NCBI GenBank assembly: GCA_910589415.1
Contig: CAJUUM010000031.1
Coordinates: forward strand, 62,001 to 126,000
Length of the DNA: 64,000 nt
Direction: 5' to 3'
Source: Malachius bipustulatus
Taxonomy: Eukaryota; Arthropoda; Insecta; Coleoptera; Melyridae
The notes under the pieces are model-generated. The model was given only the letters and a program-made list of their open reading frames with translations. It made no database searches and was not told where the DNA came from. The translations under genes and the position numbers were made by a program. This document shows, piece by piece, positions 44,637 to 54,370 of this stretch. The first letter of the stretch is position 1, and every line of letters starts with the position of its first letter.

Positions 44637-45147
44637 CGATGCTTTGAGGATGTTGATTCCTCGTCTCCGGAACTCCGTGAAGAGTGCGGTCCAGCCCTCG
44701 TTGTCTCTGAGGACGATGGGAGGGATTTTTTCCCTCTTTTCCGCATCTTTCCCGTTGTCGGTCTGCGATGGGTTGTCGGTGGTCGTCTGTGGTGGTGTTG
44801 TCTCCAGGGTATCGTCCCTGGGTGGTGAGGTGGGCCGGGCGGATGACTTTTCTAGAGCGTTTTCGCTCTACCTTCCGGTAGTCATCTTCGGCGTCGTCTT
44901 CGAGTGATGTCGAAGAGTCCGAGGTGGGGAGCGGCCTTTTCAGGCAATCTCCAACGGTGGACACCTCCATGGGGTCTTCACTGCAGGCTGGTGGGGTGGT
45001 CTCGTCTGGGGCTCGTACCCGGTCCAAGAGTTCCTCGTATTTTTTACGAACCTCTTCCCGGTTTTTCTGGACTTCCTCCAGGTGTTGGTCCACGTAGCGG
45101 AGCTCCTGTTCAAGACCCCTGAGGGTCTCGAGGATCTCTTGCGACAT
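44637..45147 (-). pseudogene. Jockey ORF1, N-terminal part
   Basis: Begins MSQEILETLRGLEQELRYVD with a heptad-rich segment (residues about 5-45) predicting a coiled coil for ORF1 trimerisation. An acidic/serine-rich linker and a basic patch (KVERKRSRKV) follow. Near 44760 the frame shifts. The continuation (EGWTALFTEFRRRGINILK) joins the frame that starts at 44636. ORF1 proteins coat element RNA. Confidence 0.75.
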
Positions 45148-45250
45148 GGTTGGCCGCTTGCTGTCGGGTCTGTTGGCGGCGAGGCCGGGCTGCCTCGGTG
45201 GGGGTCGGCCCGGCTCGGCGGACTGTCGCTTGAGTGTTTGGGCTGCAAAA

Positions 45251-46522
45251 CAAAAAATATTAGTAATTAATATTTAATATTCATGGTGTTTTGTAGCGTA
45301 TTGAAAATACGCTACAGAATCGGTTTCTTCTTGAGAGAATTGTTCTTAAAAGAACAGCTCTCACAAGAGAATGGCGTTGTTGTCTCTGCGGGTGTCGCCC
45401 GCGTGGTTGGCGTGCTCGGTTGCTGGTCTCTACTCTGCGTGACTGCTCTCGCTGCGGCTATCGTCGAATTGCCACCGTTCATTCAATTTCCGTCCCTTTA
45501 TATAGGTACCGGACGTAAAAAACAACAACTTCTTATCTGGTTTTCCTCTCAGCTTCGCATTTATTTGCTTGAATTTAATATTTTAATATTTCTCGCTGAA
45601 TTGTGTCTTGTGTTCCGTTCATTCCTAGAGGCACTTTCTGTAACCAACAACTGATACGAACATAAAAAACCTCCCTTATGTTGTTGTCGCCGATTTACCT
45701 GCTTATAACCTTCCGTTCCACCCCGAGCAATTTTCGGTGAGGTTAGGAAAGCTATTTAGCAGCCAGCTAGCTCAAAATGAGAAATTAACTGTTGTTATGG
45801 CAATGCACACAAATGAACAACGTCACAGGCAGAAGAAAATTCACAAGCAAATTTTAACAGTTTTTAATAAAGTAATAAATGTAAATGAACAGTAAAATAG
45901 ATAATAACCAATAGATTAAATATCACAAAAATACATCAATTAAATGGAATTAATTTAAATATCACAAAAGGGAGAAATTGCAATTATTGGTGAATTATAA
46001 ATGATGGTATCACAGGTAGGTACATAGTTAACAAGAAAATATAATATCAAATTCATAGAAATTACGAAATGATTATAATAATGAAATAGGTATTAAATGA
46101 GAAGAACAAAATGGCAAAGCACAAAAAAAATTATATTGAAACCCACACGATGACGTGTGGGGGCGATATTAATAATAGGAAGAAAAATTGCTTTATTAAA
46201 TGATGAAAAACTACAAACTGCAAAAATTATGACATAATGAGGCACTAGAGCCCTGGAGGTGAAATTAAAAAGCAATGAATTGAAAAATGAAAACAGCAAC
46301 CAGGCTAGGTATATCAGTGAAGTATTGAACCACTTATCTTTGTAAAGCAGTAGGTGATATTGCCTGCCTCAAAAGTGTTCCACACGACTCCCCGAGGATC
46401 TGCCATGAATGACAAAGGTGCTGGTGGTAGTGGTGGTCGTGCCGTGGATGTATGATACGGCGCTGTCTGGGAATCTTCCTGGTGTTGGTGCTGGTGCTGA
46501 TACCGTTGCTAGCGCTAGCCAA
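45251..46522. other. Jockey 5' flank and spacer
   Basis: 45292-45316 is an 11-bp hairpin (TGTAGCGTATT with a 3-nt loop). Just beyond it, a second imperfect stem uses GTTCTT/AAGAAC and GAGAG/CTCTC (about 45333-45370). On the minus strand a pyrimidine-rich TTTTTTGTTTTGCAG ends at about 45244, like a splice acceptor, so the GC-rich block to about 45480 may be spliced 5' leader. From 45500 to 46522 I recognise nothing. Confidence 0.45.
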
Positions 46523-46559
46523 TGCCGGTCATGATTATTATTATTATTATTACTTCTAG

Positions 46560-46850
46560 GGTAGGTTCAAAGCCCTTGTACTGAAGCTTGCGCTTATTGT
46601 ACCCCTTTGAATAATTATCTCATCGGTCCCATCTCCCGAAAGTATTTCAGTATGAGTCCAATGGATGCTTGTTAGGTGGTATGGGGTTTCCTCCCCCTCC
46701 CCGCATCTCCTGTAATCCGGGATATTTTTCACTCCTATTATTGAGAGGTTTAATTAGTGGGCAGTGTCCTGTTAGAAGTCCAATTGCCCATCTCAGCTGG
46801 TGCTTACTCAGCTTTTTCAGTTACATCTTCTCTGCTCCCTCTTCCCTTTC
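46560..46850 (-). pseudogene. LINE ORF2 RNase H C-terminal fragment
   Basis: Minus-strand frames give LSKHQLRWAIGLLTGHCPLIKPLNN and, after a shift, C-x2-C (CRRCGEGEETPYHL), the RNase H tail and zinc-finger-like end of I/R1-group ORF2. The fragment ends with ALNLP near 46565. It lacks the polymerase and endonuclease entirely. Confidence 0.75.
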
Positions 46851-47634
46851 CCCACCTAGTCGCTTGAACAGCTCCCCAGTTAGGCCTAGGCAAGGTCTGC
46901 ATTGAAGTTGCTCATTTACATCTTCTCTGCTCCCTCTGCCCTTTACCCACCTAGTCGCTAGAACAGCAACCCAGTTAGGCCTAGGTAAGGTCTGCATTGA
47001 AGTTGCACTATTTTCTCCCTTAGGTTTTCTCCCATGAGGAAAATTAGTTATTGGCCTTTTGTGTCAGGTTTTCTGTCCAAAAGAATCCACGTTTTATTAG
47101 TGGGCAGTGTCCTTTTAGAAGTCCAACTGCCCATCTCAGCCGGTGTTTACTCAGCTTTTTCAGTTACATCTTCTCTGCTCCCTCTGCCCTTTACCCACCT
47201 AGTCGCTTAACAGCGCCCCAGTTAGGCCTAGGTAAGGTCTGCATTGAAGTTGCTCTATTTTCTCCCTTAGGTTTTCTCCCATGAGGAAAATTAGTTATTG
47301 GCCTTTTGTGTCAGGTTTTCTGTCCAAAAGAATCCACGTTTTATTAGTGGGCAGTGTCCTTTTAGAAGTCCAACTGCCCATCTCAGCCGGTGTTTACTCA
47401 GCTTTTTCAGTTACATCTTCTCTGCTCCCTCTGCCCTTTCCCCACCTAGTCGCTTGAACAGCTCCCCAGTTAGGCCTAGGTAAGGTCTGCATTGAAGTTG
47501 CTCTATTTTCTCCCTTAGGTTTTCTCCCATGAGGAAAATTGGTTATTAGCCTTTTGTGTCAGGTTTTCTGTCCAAAAGAATCCACGTTTTATTAGTGGGC
47601 AGTGTCCTCTTATAAGTCCAACTGCCCATCTCTC
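46753..47634. repeat. ~247-bp tandem repeat, about 3.5 units
   Basis: ATTAGTGGGCAGTGTCC starts at 46753, 47096, 47343 and 47591 (spacings 343, 247, 248). The first, longer interval contains an extra copy of the CTTCTCTGCTCCCTCTKCCCTTT...GGTCTGCATTGAAGTTG section. Units are nearly identical. The last is cut by the target duplication. Confidence 0.9.
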
Positions 47635-47647
47635 TGCCGGTCATGAT

Positions 47648-49017
47648 AATGCTGCTATCATCATCGGTCCTGATGGGTCTTCTTGATGTTTAAAAGGCAG
47701 CCATGGAGAAAGGGGCGAACTCCCTACTGAGTGGGTGAAGGGCTGCTTTCTAGCTGCGAGACATTATGTTTGAATAACAATTAAATTGAACAGGTGTTTG
47801 TTCTAAAATATTTAACAGGAATCCACCACTCATTACTGTGTTGTACCTTATATTAATTATTCCCCTGCCTGCAGGTACCACGAAATGAAGCGAAGCGCGA
47901 CTCGGGAAGTATGAACGGTAGTGTCGCCACTGAGCGGTGTTAAACGCAACCTATGAAGGCAATGTATAGTGTGCTCCAGAAATATACAGCTCCTTCCTAC
48001 AGGGAAAATGAATAAAAATTTTACTTATTTAATAATTAATGTAACGGTATCAAAAGAACCGTTACACACCCCCGTACGTGGGGTCGGAATTTTTGGCACA
48101 AAAATCCCTTAAATAGAAACTAAAAGCAAAAGAAAGTGATGGCTCAAGATACAGGGCAACCTGGTGGGAGCATCTCATGCGTGACAGGTGAGATAGGCAA
48201 GAACTGATGAACAATAAATTTAAATGATTTTGCATAATATCAAAGAAAAACAGTAACAATAATTAGCAAATGAATAATATAAATTGAAAAAGAGACTAAG
48301 TGAAATGGGCGCCAGGAAGCTATGAACTTCCAGATAAAAAAATTACAAAGAAGTGAAAAGTTAAATAAGTCAGACGGCAAGAGTTTCGACCCAGGAAAGC
48401 ACCTCACGCAGCAGATAAAAAATCTGAGGTGGTTAGTTTCATACTTCAAAGAGCATGCTCCTGATACACCAGAGATAGGGCAAGGGAGGACTCAGTACAC
48501 AAAATTTTGCATACGCACTGCATACATGAGACTCCCAAGCACAGAACACGCATACCAGGAGATGCCTTCAAACAAATTTCCCTGCTCGGATCCGAACAGT
48601 CACTGCACCTTCGCCCCCGTGATTAAATATAATAAAAATAATAATAACAATAATAATCACGCCGAAGCAAATTTTGGTGCGGGAGTGTTGTAAAACCGGT
48701 CCGAGCAGTCTCCGGGGTCAAATGTGGGGTAGGCCTCCCGCGGTCCTGGAACTACAAAAAATGCCACTAAGGCTAAAATTACCATAAGTGTTCCATTACC
48801 ACAATTGAGACCACCAGACAATAAGACGCCAGAAAATAAAATAAAATAAGAGGCAACGCCTCTCTCGCTAGTGAAAGGATGCTAACCTGATTGTCAAAAA
48901 TCGACGGCTAACTTATGAAATAGGTGAAAAATTTAAAAAGTGAAAAATTTTGAAAAAGATGCTAACATGACATGGAAAGACAGAAAAAAAAAGGTCAATG
49001 GTAGACAAAAAAATGGG
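47648..49017. other. spacer with a hairpin
   Basis: GTAACGGT (48041-48048) pairs with ACCGTTAC (48058-48065) across 9 nt. TGTAACGG/CCGTTACA words are common at retroelement LTR ends, but I find no partner LTR. An (AATAAT)n-like tract lies near 48630-48655. No gene recognised. Confidence 0.45.
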
Positions 49018-49312
49018 GAGCCAGATGTTGGGCTCATCCGAGTGAAAGAAAACAGACTGCACCGATTTCCACTCACGCGGTGGCGTAGAAACACGGTCTG
49101 ACAGGAAAATAAATGAGTGAGCCTGGTGTTTGGCTCTTGAGGGAAGACAACAGACTGCACCGATTCGCCTCAATTACGGTGGCAATCTTCCGACTGGCCT
49201 GACATAAGAAGAATGAGCCTGATGTTTGGCTCTTGAGGGAAGACAACAGACTGCACCGATTCGCCTCTATTACGGTGGCAACTTTACTGTTGGCGTGACA
49301 TAATAAAAATAG
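49018..49312. repeat. three tandem units of ~96-101 bp
   Basis: Units start at 49018, 49119 and 49215 with GAGCC(T)GRTGTT. Each contains ACAGACTGCACCGATT and a CGGTGGC block. The last two are nearly identical; the first is diverged. Confidence 0.85.
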
Positions 49313-49657
49313 TGGTCTAATAGACAAAAAAAATAAATTACAAAAAGAGGCTAATAGATCATAGACCTAAAAAAAAGTGACAACTACAAAGAGCAAAATA
49401 AAACTGATTGAGAGCGATTATAATAAAATTTCAGGCTAAGTTTCTGAGGTGTCATCATGGGTGATTGGTTAATATAATAATTTCTGAGCTCCTGGTTACA
49501 GCATCATTGTCTGCGGTAATTCGACCCCGAAGAGACGAGGTTGTGGCAATTCACGAAATTTCGACTCGATGCATTGTTGTCATATTGTGTCGAATGTAGC
49601 TTAACCCAAGGATTGGTTAGTAACAAGAGAATTCGGAGACACCAGGGGGTCTAAATT

Positions 49658-50320
49658 TTAGGCTGAGTCATTTAGTTGTGAGTCAACCAATCCCCTTTTA
49701 TTAATTAATAATAAATATGAGTAAATGGCACTCAAACCCTCAATATCAGATCTTTTATTAATGGAGTACATCTCCTTCTGAATCTCCACCATTTCTAGAA
49801 AGGATCGCTTTCTGTAATTTCTTTCTGTTAAGATAACCGATGCCTCGTTGAAATTGGGGGTATGCCCATGATCAGCCGTATGTTGTGCTAGAATACATCT
49901 CTGGTTGTTTAATCTACAGTCGCTCTGATGTAAAGTGACCCTAGAATTTAGAGATCTCCCAGTTTGACCTATATATACTGCGTCGCATTCTGAGCAAGGG
50001 ATGCGATAGACGACGTTTGTTCTCTGTCCCGTCTCTGTTTTGTCCTTTGTTTTATTGAAAATTTTGTTACCTAGTAGTGAGATCTTTCTTTTTGCAATTT
50101 TTTTATTCGGTGTGTATTCTCTTAATACTTTGATAAGTTTTGGGGTAAGTTCTCTAATCCAAGGTACTGACATGAATTTGTTGTTATCAATGATGTTATT
50201 GTTGTCAGTATTGTTATGTGAGACTCCAACAGTAACTCTCGGCCCACCGACCCCACGAGCAGATGCAAGACCAATGCCTCCCTCAGGGTTGCTAAACAAT
50301 AACAATAACATCATTGATAA
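49658..50320 (-). pseudogene. Penelope GIY-YIG domain, minus copy
   Basis: The frame includes VPWIRELTPKLIKVLREYTPNKK, RTNVVYRIPCSECDAVYIGQ (GIY-YIG-type start), LNSRVTLHQSDCR, AQHTADHGHTPNF and FLEMVEIQKE, then RSDIEGLSAIYSYLLL before the stop. This is the endonuclease domain and tail of arthropod Penelope-like elements, with the CxxC linker typical of them. No reverse transcriptase lies upstream: the centre of the palindrome cuts it off. Confidence 0.85.
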
Positions 50321-50846
50321 CAACAAATTCATGTCAGTACCTTGGATTAGAGAACTTACCCCAAAACTTATCAAAGTATTAAGAGAATACACACCGAATA
50401 AAAAAATTGCAAAAAGAAACATCTCACTACTAGGTAACAAAATTTTCAATAAAACAAAGGACAAAACAGAGACGGGACAGAGAACAAACGTCGTCTATCG
50501 CATCCCTTGCTCAGAATGCGACGCAGTATATATAGGTCAAACTGGGAGATCTCTAAATTCTAGGGTCACTTTACATCAGAGCGACTGTAGATTAAACAAC
50601 CAGAGATGTATTCTAGCACAACATACGGCTGATCATGGGCATACCCCCAATTTCAACGAGGCATCGGTTATCTTAACAGAAAGAAATTACAGAAAGCGAT
50701 CCTTTCTAGAAATGGTGGAGATTCAGAAGGAGATGTACTCCATTAATAAAAGATCTGATATTGAGGGTTTGAGTGCCATTTACTCATATTTATTATTAAT
50801 TAATAAAAGGGGATTGGTTGACTCACAACTAAATGACTCAGCCTAA
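50230..50846 (+). pseudogene. Penelope GIY-YIG domain, plus copy
   Basis: Mirror copy of the minus-strand frame, with the same GIY-YIG motifs and at most a few changes over the arm. Its 3' UTR continues to about 51400, where a hammerhead-like motif lies. Confidence 0.85.
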
Positions 50847-50965
50847 AATTTAGACCCCCTGGTGTCTCCGAATTCTCTAGTTACTAACCAATCCTTGGGT
50901 TAAGCTACATTCGACACAATATGACAACAATGCATCGAGTCGAAATTTCGTGAATTGCCACAACC

Positions 50966-51410
50966 ACGCATGCCTACTGACGTCACGACAGCCCCGACTG
51001 CCCGGCGCACACACCATCTGCCTGCTGTTTTCTCTTCACTAAGATGGCCATCGTTTTTAAGATGTAACAGATTTAATTGTATTTTAATTGTTTTAAGTCA
51101 ATCATGTAGTTTTATATTAATTTTGATCAACCGATTGACGGTTTTTAACGTGTTACAACTGTTTATGTAAAGATTTTGTATGTCCTCGTTAATTATTGCC
51201 ACTTATGTCTCCTGCTGAGAGGGAATGTTCCCTGAGATTTTTGATTTTGTTGGATTTTAAATTGTAAACCTCACATTGGAGTAAGTTCATGCCACCAACT
51301 GTTGACTTGTTGTGTTTATTGTCGTTTAATTAATTTTAGATCCCTGAAGAAGAGAATGATTGATTCTCGAAAGCTTGGAGAACAATAAAGAGTACACTCT
51401 AGCCTAGAAA
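50966..51410 (+). other. probable 3' UTR of the plus-strand Penelope copy
   Basis: Non-coding. It shares layout with 52200-52850 after the second element (CCTCACAT...GTAAGTTC, then CCCTGAAGA...CGAAAGCTTGG...AAAGAGT). Ends near the AATAAAGAGTACACTC at 51380-51400. Confidence 0.6.
51344..51372 (+). ncRNA. hammerhead-core-like motif, copy 1
   Basis: CTGAAGA, one base, a 6-bp stem GAGAAT/ATTCTC with a 5-nt loop, then GAAA (followed by GCTT). CTGANGA-stem II-GAAA is the hammerhead ribozyme core, and Penelope-like elements are known to carry hammerheads. The extra base before the stem and the unseen stem III/cleavage site make this tentative. Confidence 0.45.
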
Positions 51411-51484
51411 ATTTTAGTTGACAACGTCCCCAGTACTGAACCCTTTTTGTGTTTTAACATAGTGTTGTCATACATTCGCTGGAA

Positions 51485-51488
<4 letters not shown>

Positions 51489-51526
<38 letters not shown>
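51489..51526. repeat. (TA)n microsatellite
   Basis: About 19 TA units. Further TA tracts lie at 52895-52912, 53659-53685 and about 55720-55742, each at a mobile-element boundary. Confidence 0.95.
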
Positions 51527-51533
<7 letters not shown>

Positions 51534-51605
51534 CAGTTGGTGGAAGTACGACAGTACTTGTTGGAACAACTTGAATTAAATTGAACTGGGAATTCTGTCG
51601 ATATC

Positions 51606-52199
51606 TTGGGACTTAAAAAAAGTCCGTCCGCAGACGAACGCAGAGAGACGACTCCCAACAACCGAGTCTCACAACATCCACCGGAGCCTGGGGGCTATGT
51701 CTCAATCCCATGGTTAAGGGAACTCACCCCTAAATTGAAAAGTGTCCTAAAAGAACACATTCAGGACGTGAATATTGCAGGAAGGAATGTAAATCTACTC
51801 AGTTGTCTTTTCTCCAAAGTCAAGGACAAGTTGCCTGCTCTAAAGACAAGAAATGTTGTGTACAAGATTCCTTGTCAGAATTGTGATCTAGTATATATCG
51901 GAGAGACAAAAAGACAGCTGGGTAATAGGATCATAGCACACAAGAGCGATTGTAGAAAAAATAAGTTAAATTGTGCCCTAGCTCAACATGCCAGTGAAAA
52001 CAAACACACCCCAAATTTTGGGGATGTCTCCATTCTGATAAATGAGTCTCATTACAAAAAACGTCTTATTCATGAAATGATTGAAGTCAGCAAGGAGACA
52101 AGAGCGATGAATAAGTGCTCTGATGTAAGGGGACTGAGCTCAATTTATTCTTACTTAATTTCAAAATTTTGTACTAACAATAATACAGCGGAGACGTAA
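51606..52199 (+). CDS. Penelope-like protein, GIY-YIG C-terminal part
   Basis: Open for about 197 codons: SIPWLRELTPKLKSVLKEH, RNVVYKIPCQNCDLVYIGET (GIY-YIG), LGNRIIAHKSDCRKNKLNCALAQHAS, HTPNF, HEMIEVSKE, SDVRGLSSIYSYL. It starts inside the left 56-bp inverted repeat and lacks the reverse transcriptase, so it is a 5'-truncated copy. The domain is a single-strand nuclease that nicks the target for reverse transcription. It is a different family from the 49.5-50.9 kb pair by protein divergence. Confidence 0.85.
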   Translation: MGLKKSPSADERRETTPNNRVSQHPPEPGGYVSIPWLRELTPKLKSVLKEHIQDVNIAGRNVNLLSCLFSKVKDKLPALKTRNVVYKIPCQNCDLVYIGETKRQLGNRIIAHKSDCRKNKLNCALAQHASENKHTPNFGDVSILINESHYKKRLIHEMIEVSKETRAMNKCSDVRGLSSIYSYLISKFCTNNNTAET

Positions 52200-52789
52200 T
52201 TGTGGTTGCATATAGGCAGACATGAAAAGATGCCCCAACCCAAGGGCTTCTGGCAGTGACAGTTCTAAACGAAAGACAAATGACATCTATGTCACCAATC
52301 ATCCAATAGACATAACAATCTACCTGTCGTATGTCTGCCAGCTGTCTTGTCACTTTTATTGATGTCACTCATCTCACCCTCTCTCTCTCAGGAAGAATAA
52401 AAATTTTCTTGTAATCAGCAGTGGTCTCATATCAATTATAAATTAGTTTCCTTATCAATAGAGCCATTTTGTTCTCCTTTCATCTAGTCAAACACATGTA
52501 GGAATAAGAGTGATTTCTTTTAATGTAAAAATTTTAACTTTGTGACTGTGAATTGTGTAATATGTGTTCGTCAGATATCAGTCCAGGGATGTAATGAACA
52601 AAACCCCTGTTTTATTAATTATTTCACCACTGGCATGAGAGACAGAATTAATTAAGATCCTGCAGCCATGAGGTCCACCAGCCCCTGTAATTCCTTGTCA
52701 AGTTTCTTAGTATAACCTCACATGCAGTAGTAAGTTCTCTAATAAGATTCATGTAGGTTTACCTTATTGGATTTTATGTAATTTCAGCC

Positions 52790-52818
52790 CTGAAGATGAA
52801 AATAAATAATTTTCGAAA
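52790..52818 (+). ncRNA. hammerhead-core-like motif, copy 2
   Basis: CTGAAGA, T, stem GAAAAT/ATTTTC with a 5-nt loop, GAAA. Compared with copy 1, the stem's third pair changes from G-C to A-T on both sides, a compensatory change. Confidence 0.5.
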
Positions 52819-52911
52819 GCTTGGTTAGCATAAAGAGTGTACTTTTTTTAAGTCCCAAGATATCGACAGAATTCCCAGTTCAATTTAATTCAAGTTATAT
52901 ATATATATATA

Positions 52912-53657
52912 TACCGTGTGTCCCCGGATAGGTGAAACGACTCTTATAAAAGACAAAAATTTTTTGATTTCAATTTTAATTTTTTGGGGTTCAGCCCTGC
53001 TTGGCTAAAGAATAATTTCTAACAAAATTTTAGTTTTGAAAAATCAAGCATGCCTTGGAAATTTCCAAGAAACCGGTTTTTCTGCTGAGTAAAGTGCCTT
53101 TTATGTGGCAAAAACGACAAAATGTTATTTGAAAAAGTTGTTCAGAATCAACATTTAGGTCCCTATACCAAATTTCAAAATCATAGATCAACTTTAATTT
53201 TTTTCATTTATTTTTATGTTTTATTTTACAAATCAAAGAATTTCATTTTATAACAATGACTACCATGGAAAAACCAAATTGTACCCATAGCAATAGCAAT
53301 CTGTCAATATCAGTCTTTGTTACAAATGAAATTCTTTGATTTGTGAAATAAAAATTAAAGTAAATGTAAAAGATCAAAGTTGGCCTATGATTTTGAAATT
53401 TGGTATAAAGACCTAAATGTTGATTCTGAACAAATTTTTCAAATAACATTTTGTCGTATTTGCCACATAAAAGGCACTTTACTCAACAGAAAAACCGGTT
53501 CCTTGGAAATTTCCAAGGCATGCTTGATTTCTCAAAACTAAAATTTTGTTAGAAATTATTCTTTAGCCAAGCAGGGCTGAACCCCAAAAAATTAAAATTA
53601 AAATCAAAAATTTTTTGCCTTTTATAAGAGTCGTTTCACCTATCCGGGGACACACGG

Positions 53658-53659
<2 letters not shown>
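52912..53659. mobile_element. foldback element 3, inserted in a TA microsatellite
   Basis: Ends TACCGTGTGTCCCCGG and its reverse complement; arms of about 340 bp pair almost perfectly around a short centre near 53265-53320. TA repeats continue on both sides. It has no gene. The GTGTCCC ends recall foldback elements 1 and 2, though the arms are unrelated by eye. Confidence 0.9.
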
Positions 53660-53689
<30 letters not shown>

Positions 53690-53764
53690 CACTAACTTAG
53701 TGGGGATTACGATGAGGGAAGCTAGGATTGATTAAGAACACTCTTTCTTCATTAAAGTTTAAGC

Positions 53765-53793
53765 TTTCTGCCATTTATTTTGGCCATCATCAG
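53765..53793 (-). ncRNA. hammerhead-core-like motif, copy 3
   Basis: On the minus strand CTGATGA, then a stem (GCCA/TGGC closed by T-A with one bulged G), then GAAA followed by GCTT. It has the same 29-nt span as copies 1 and 2, with a different stem sequence. Confidence 0.45.
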
Positions 53794-54370
53794 AAACCTA
53801 CAATAATTCAATTAGTACAATAGTAAAAAAGGACACTAGTTTTATAATGTTAGACTTACTCGAAGTTGAGATTATTTAGCTAAGATGTTGAATTTTTACA
53901 ATTATTTCTACACAACTCCTGGGGCACATGTTAGTTATCCTTGAGGAAATCCAATTTTATTTATTTACACATTAAAAAAACATTTAAAAGAGAAGTTAAA
54001 ACTATTAATTATTGTACTGATTATCACACTACATCTTTGGTTTCTATTTCTTTGTAAAAGGGAACGAGAAAAATGGGTTACATTATTAGCTAAAACTATT
54101 CTCTATCAGAGAAAACTGAAATGAAGTTAAAATGGCTTCCTTGTTCATGAGGTTTACAATTTTTACAATTTCACGATTTTACATCATTTAGAATGTCAGA
54201 AATGATTTATTAAAAGTCATTTTATGAGTGAAGTGACAGTTGAAGGAGTGTAGTCGGTCTTGTCTGTGTCGTTGCCAGATTGTGTGTGTTTTCTTGCTAT
54301 TGTAGATCTAGGGTGAAATCTGGTGACATCTGGTAATTTTTCTGGTGACTATTTTTCTTACTAGTATTAT

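Larger units (their letters stand above)
33031..45250 (-). mobile_element. Jockey-type LINE split by an errantivirus
   Basis: Two GC-rich blocks, 45250-41954 and 34187-33031, form one LINE on the minus strand: ORF1 (coiled coil, zinc knuckles), ORF2 (endonuclease, reverse transcriptase), 3' UTR hairpins and an oligo(A) end (T-run 33033-33047). The errantivirus at 34188-41949 inserted within the reverse-transcriptase coding region with a CAGG duplication. Breaks: a frameshift near 44760 in ORF1, a TAG after 42936, a frameshift near 42140, and a TAA just before 34080. Confidence 0.92.
46536..47634 (-). mobile_element. 5'-truncated I-clade LINE with internal tandem array
   Basis: Flanked by the 13-bp duplication TGCCGGTCATGAT (46523-46535 and 47635-47647), with an (ATT)n tail at its left (3') end. 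The minus strand encodes the end of an RNase H-bearing ORF2 (LSKHQLRWAIGLLTGHCPL, then CRRCGEGEETPYHL). The part around GLLTGHCPL is tandemly repeated in ~247-bp units. Confidence 0.85.
49539..50965. mobile_element. head-to-head inverted pair of Penelope-like element fragments
   Basis: 49539-50203 and 50301-50965 are inverted copies of equal length (665 bp) with only a few differences seen (at least two), around a 97-bp single-copy centre. Each arm encodes the same GIY-YIG protein end, reading outward. Penelope-like elements often occur as inverted or partial tandem copies, but a collapsed or palindromic assembly error is also possible. Confidence 0.88.
51568..52896 (+). mobile_element. Penelope-like element bracketed by 56-bp inverted repeats
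   Basis: 51568-51623 is the exact reverse complement of 52841-52896 (56 of 56). Between them lie a truncated Penelope protein (51606-52199), a ~640-bp 3' UTR and a hammerhead-like motif at 52790-52818. TA microsatellites adjoin the right side and lie close on the left. The inverted repeats behave like terminal repeats of this copy. Confidence 0.85.

Noticed and set aside
41959..44907. Many long plus-strand open frames over the Jockey element
   Set aside because: High-GC shadow frames opposite well-supported minus-strand LINE proteins.
48041..48065. Solo-LTR end suggested by GTAACGGT/ACCGTTAC
   Set aside because: No partner LTR, primer site or target duplication could be found; kept only as a hairpin.
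46753..49312. Possible CRISPR-like array
   Set aside because: Units of 96 and 247 bp without short repeats and unique spacers; eukaryotic context.
51489..53685. TA tracts as replication origin or promoter
   Set aside because: Simple microsatellites at element junctions explain them; nothing else supports a regulatory role.
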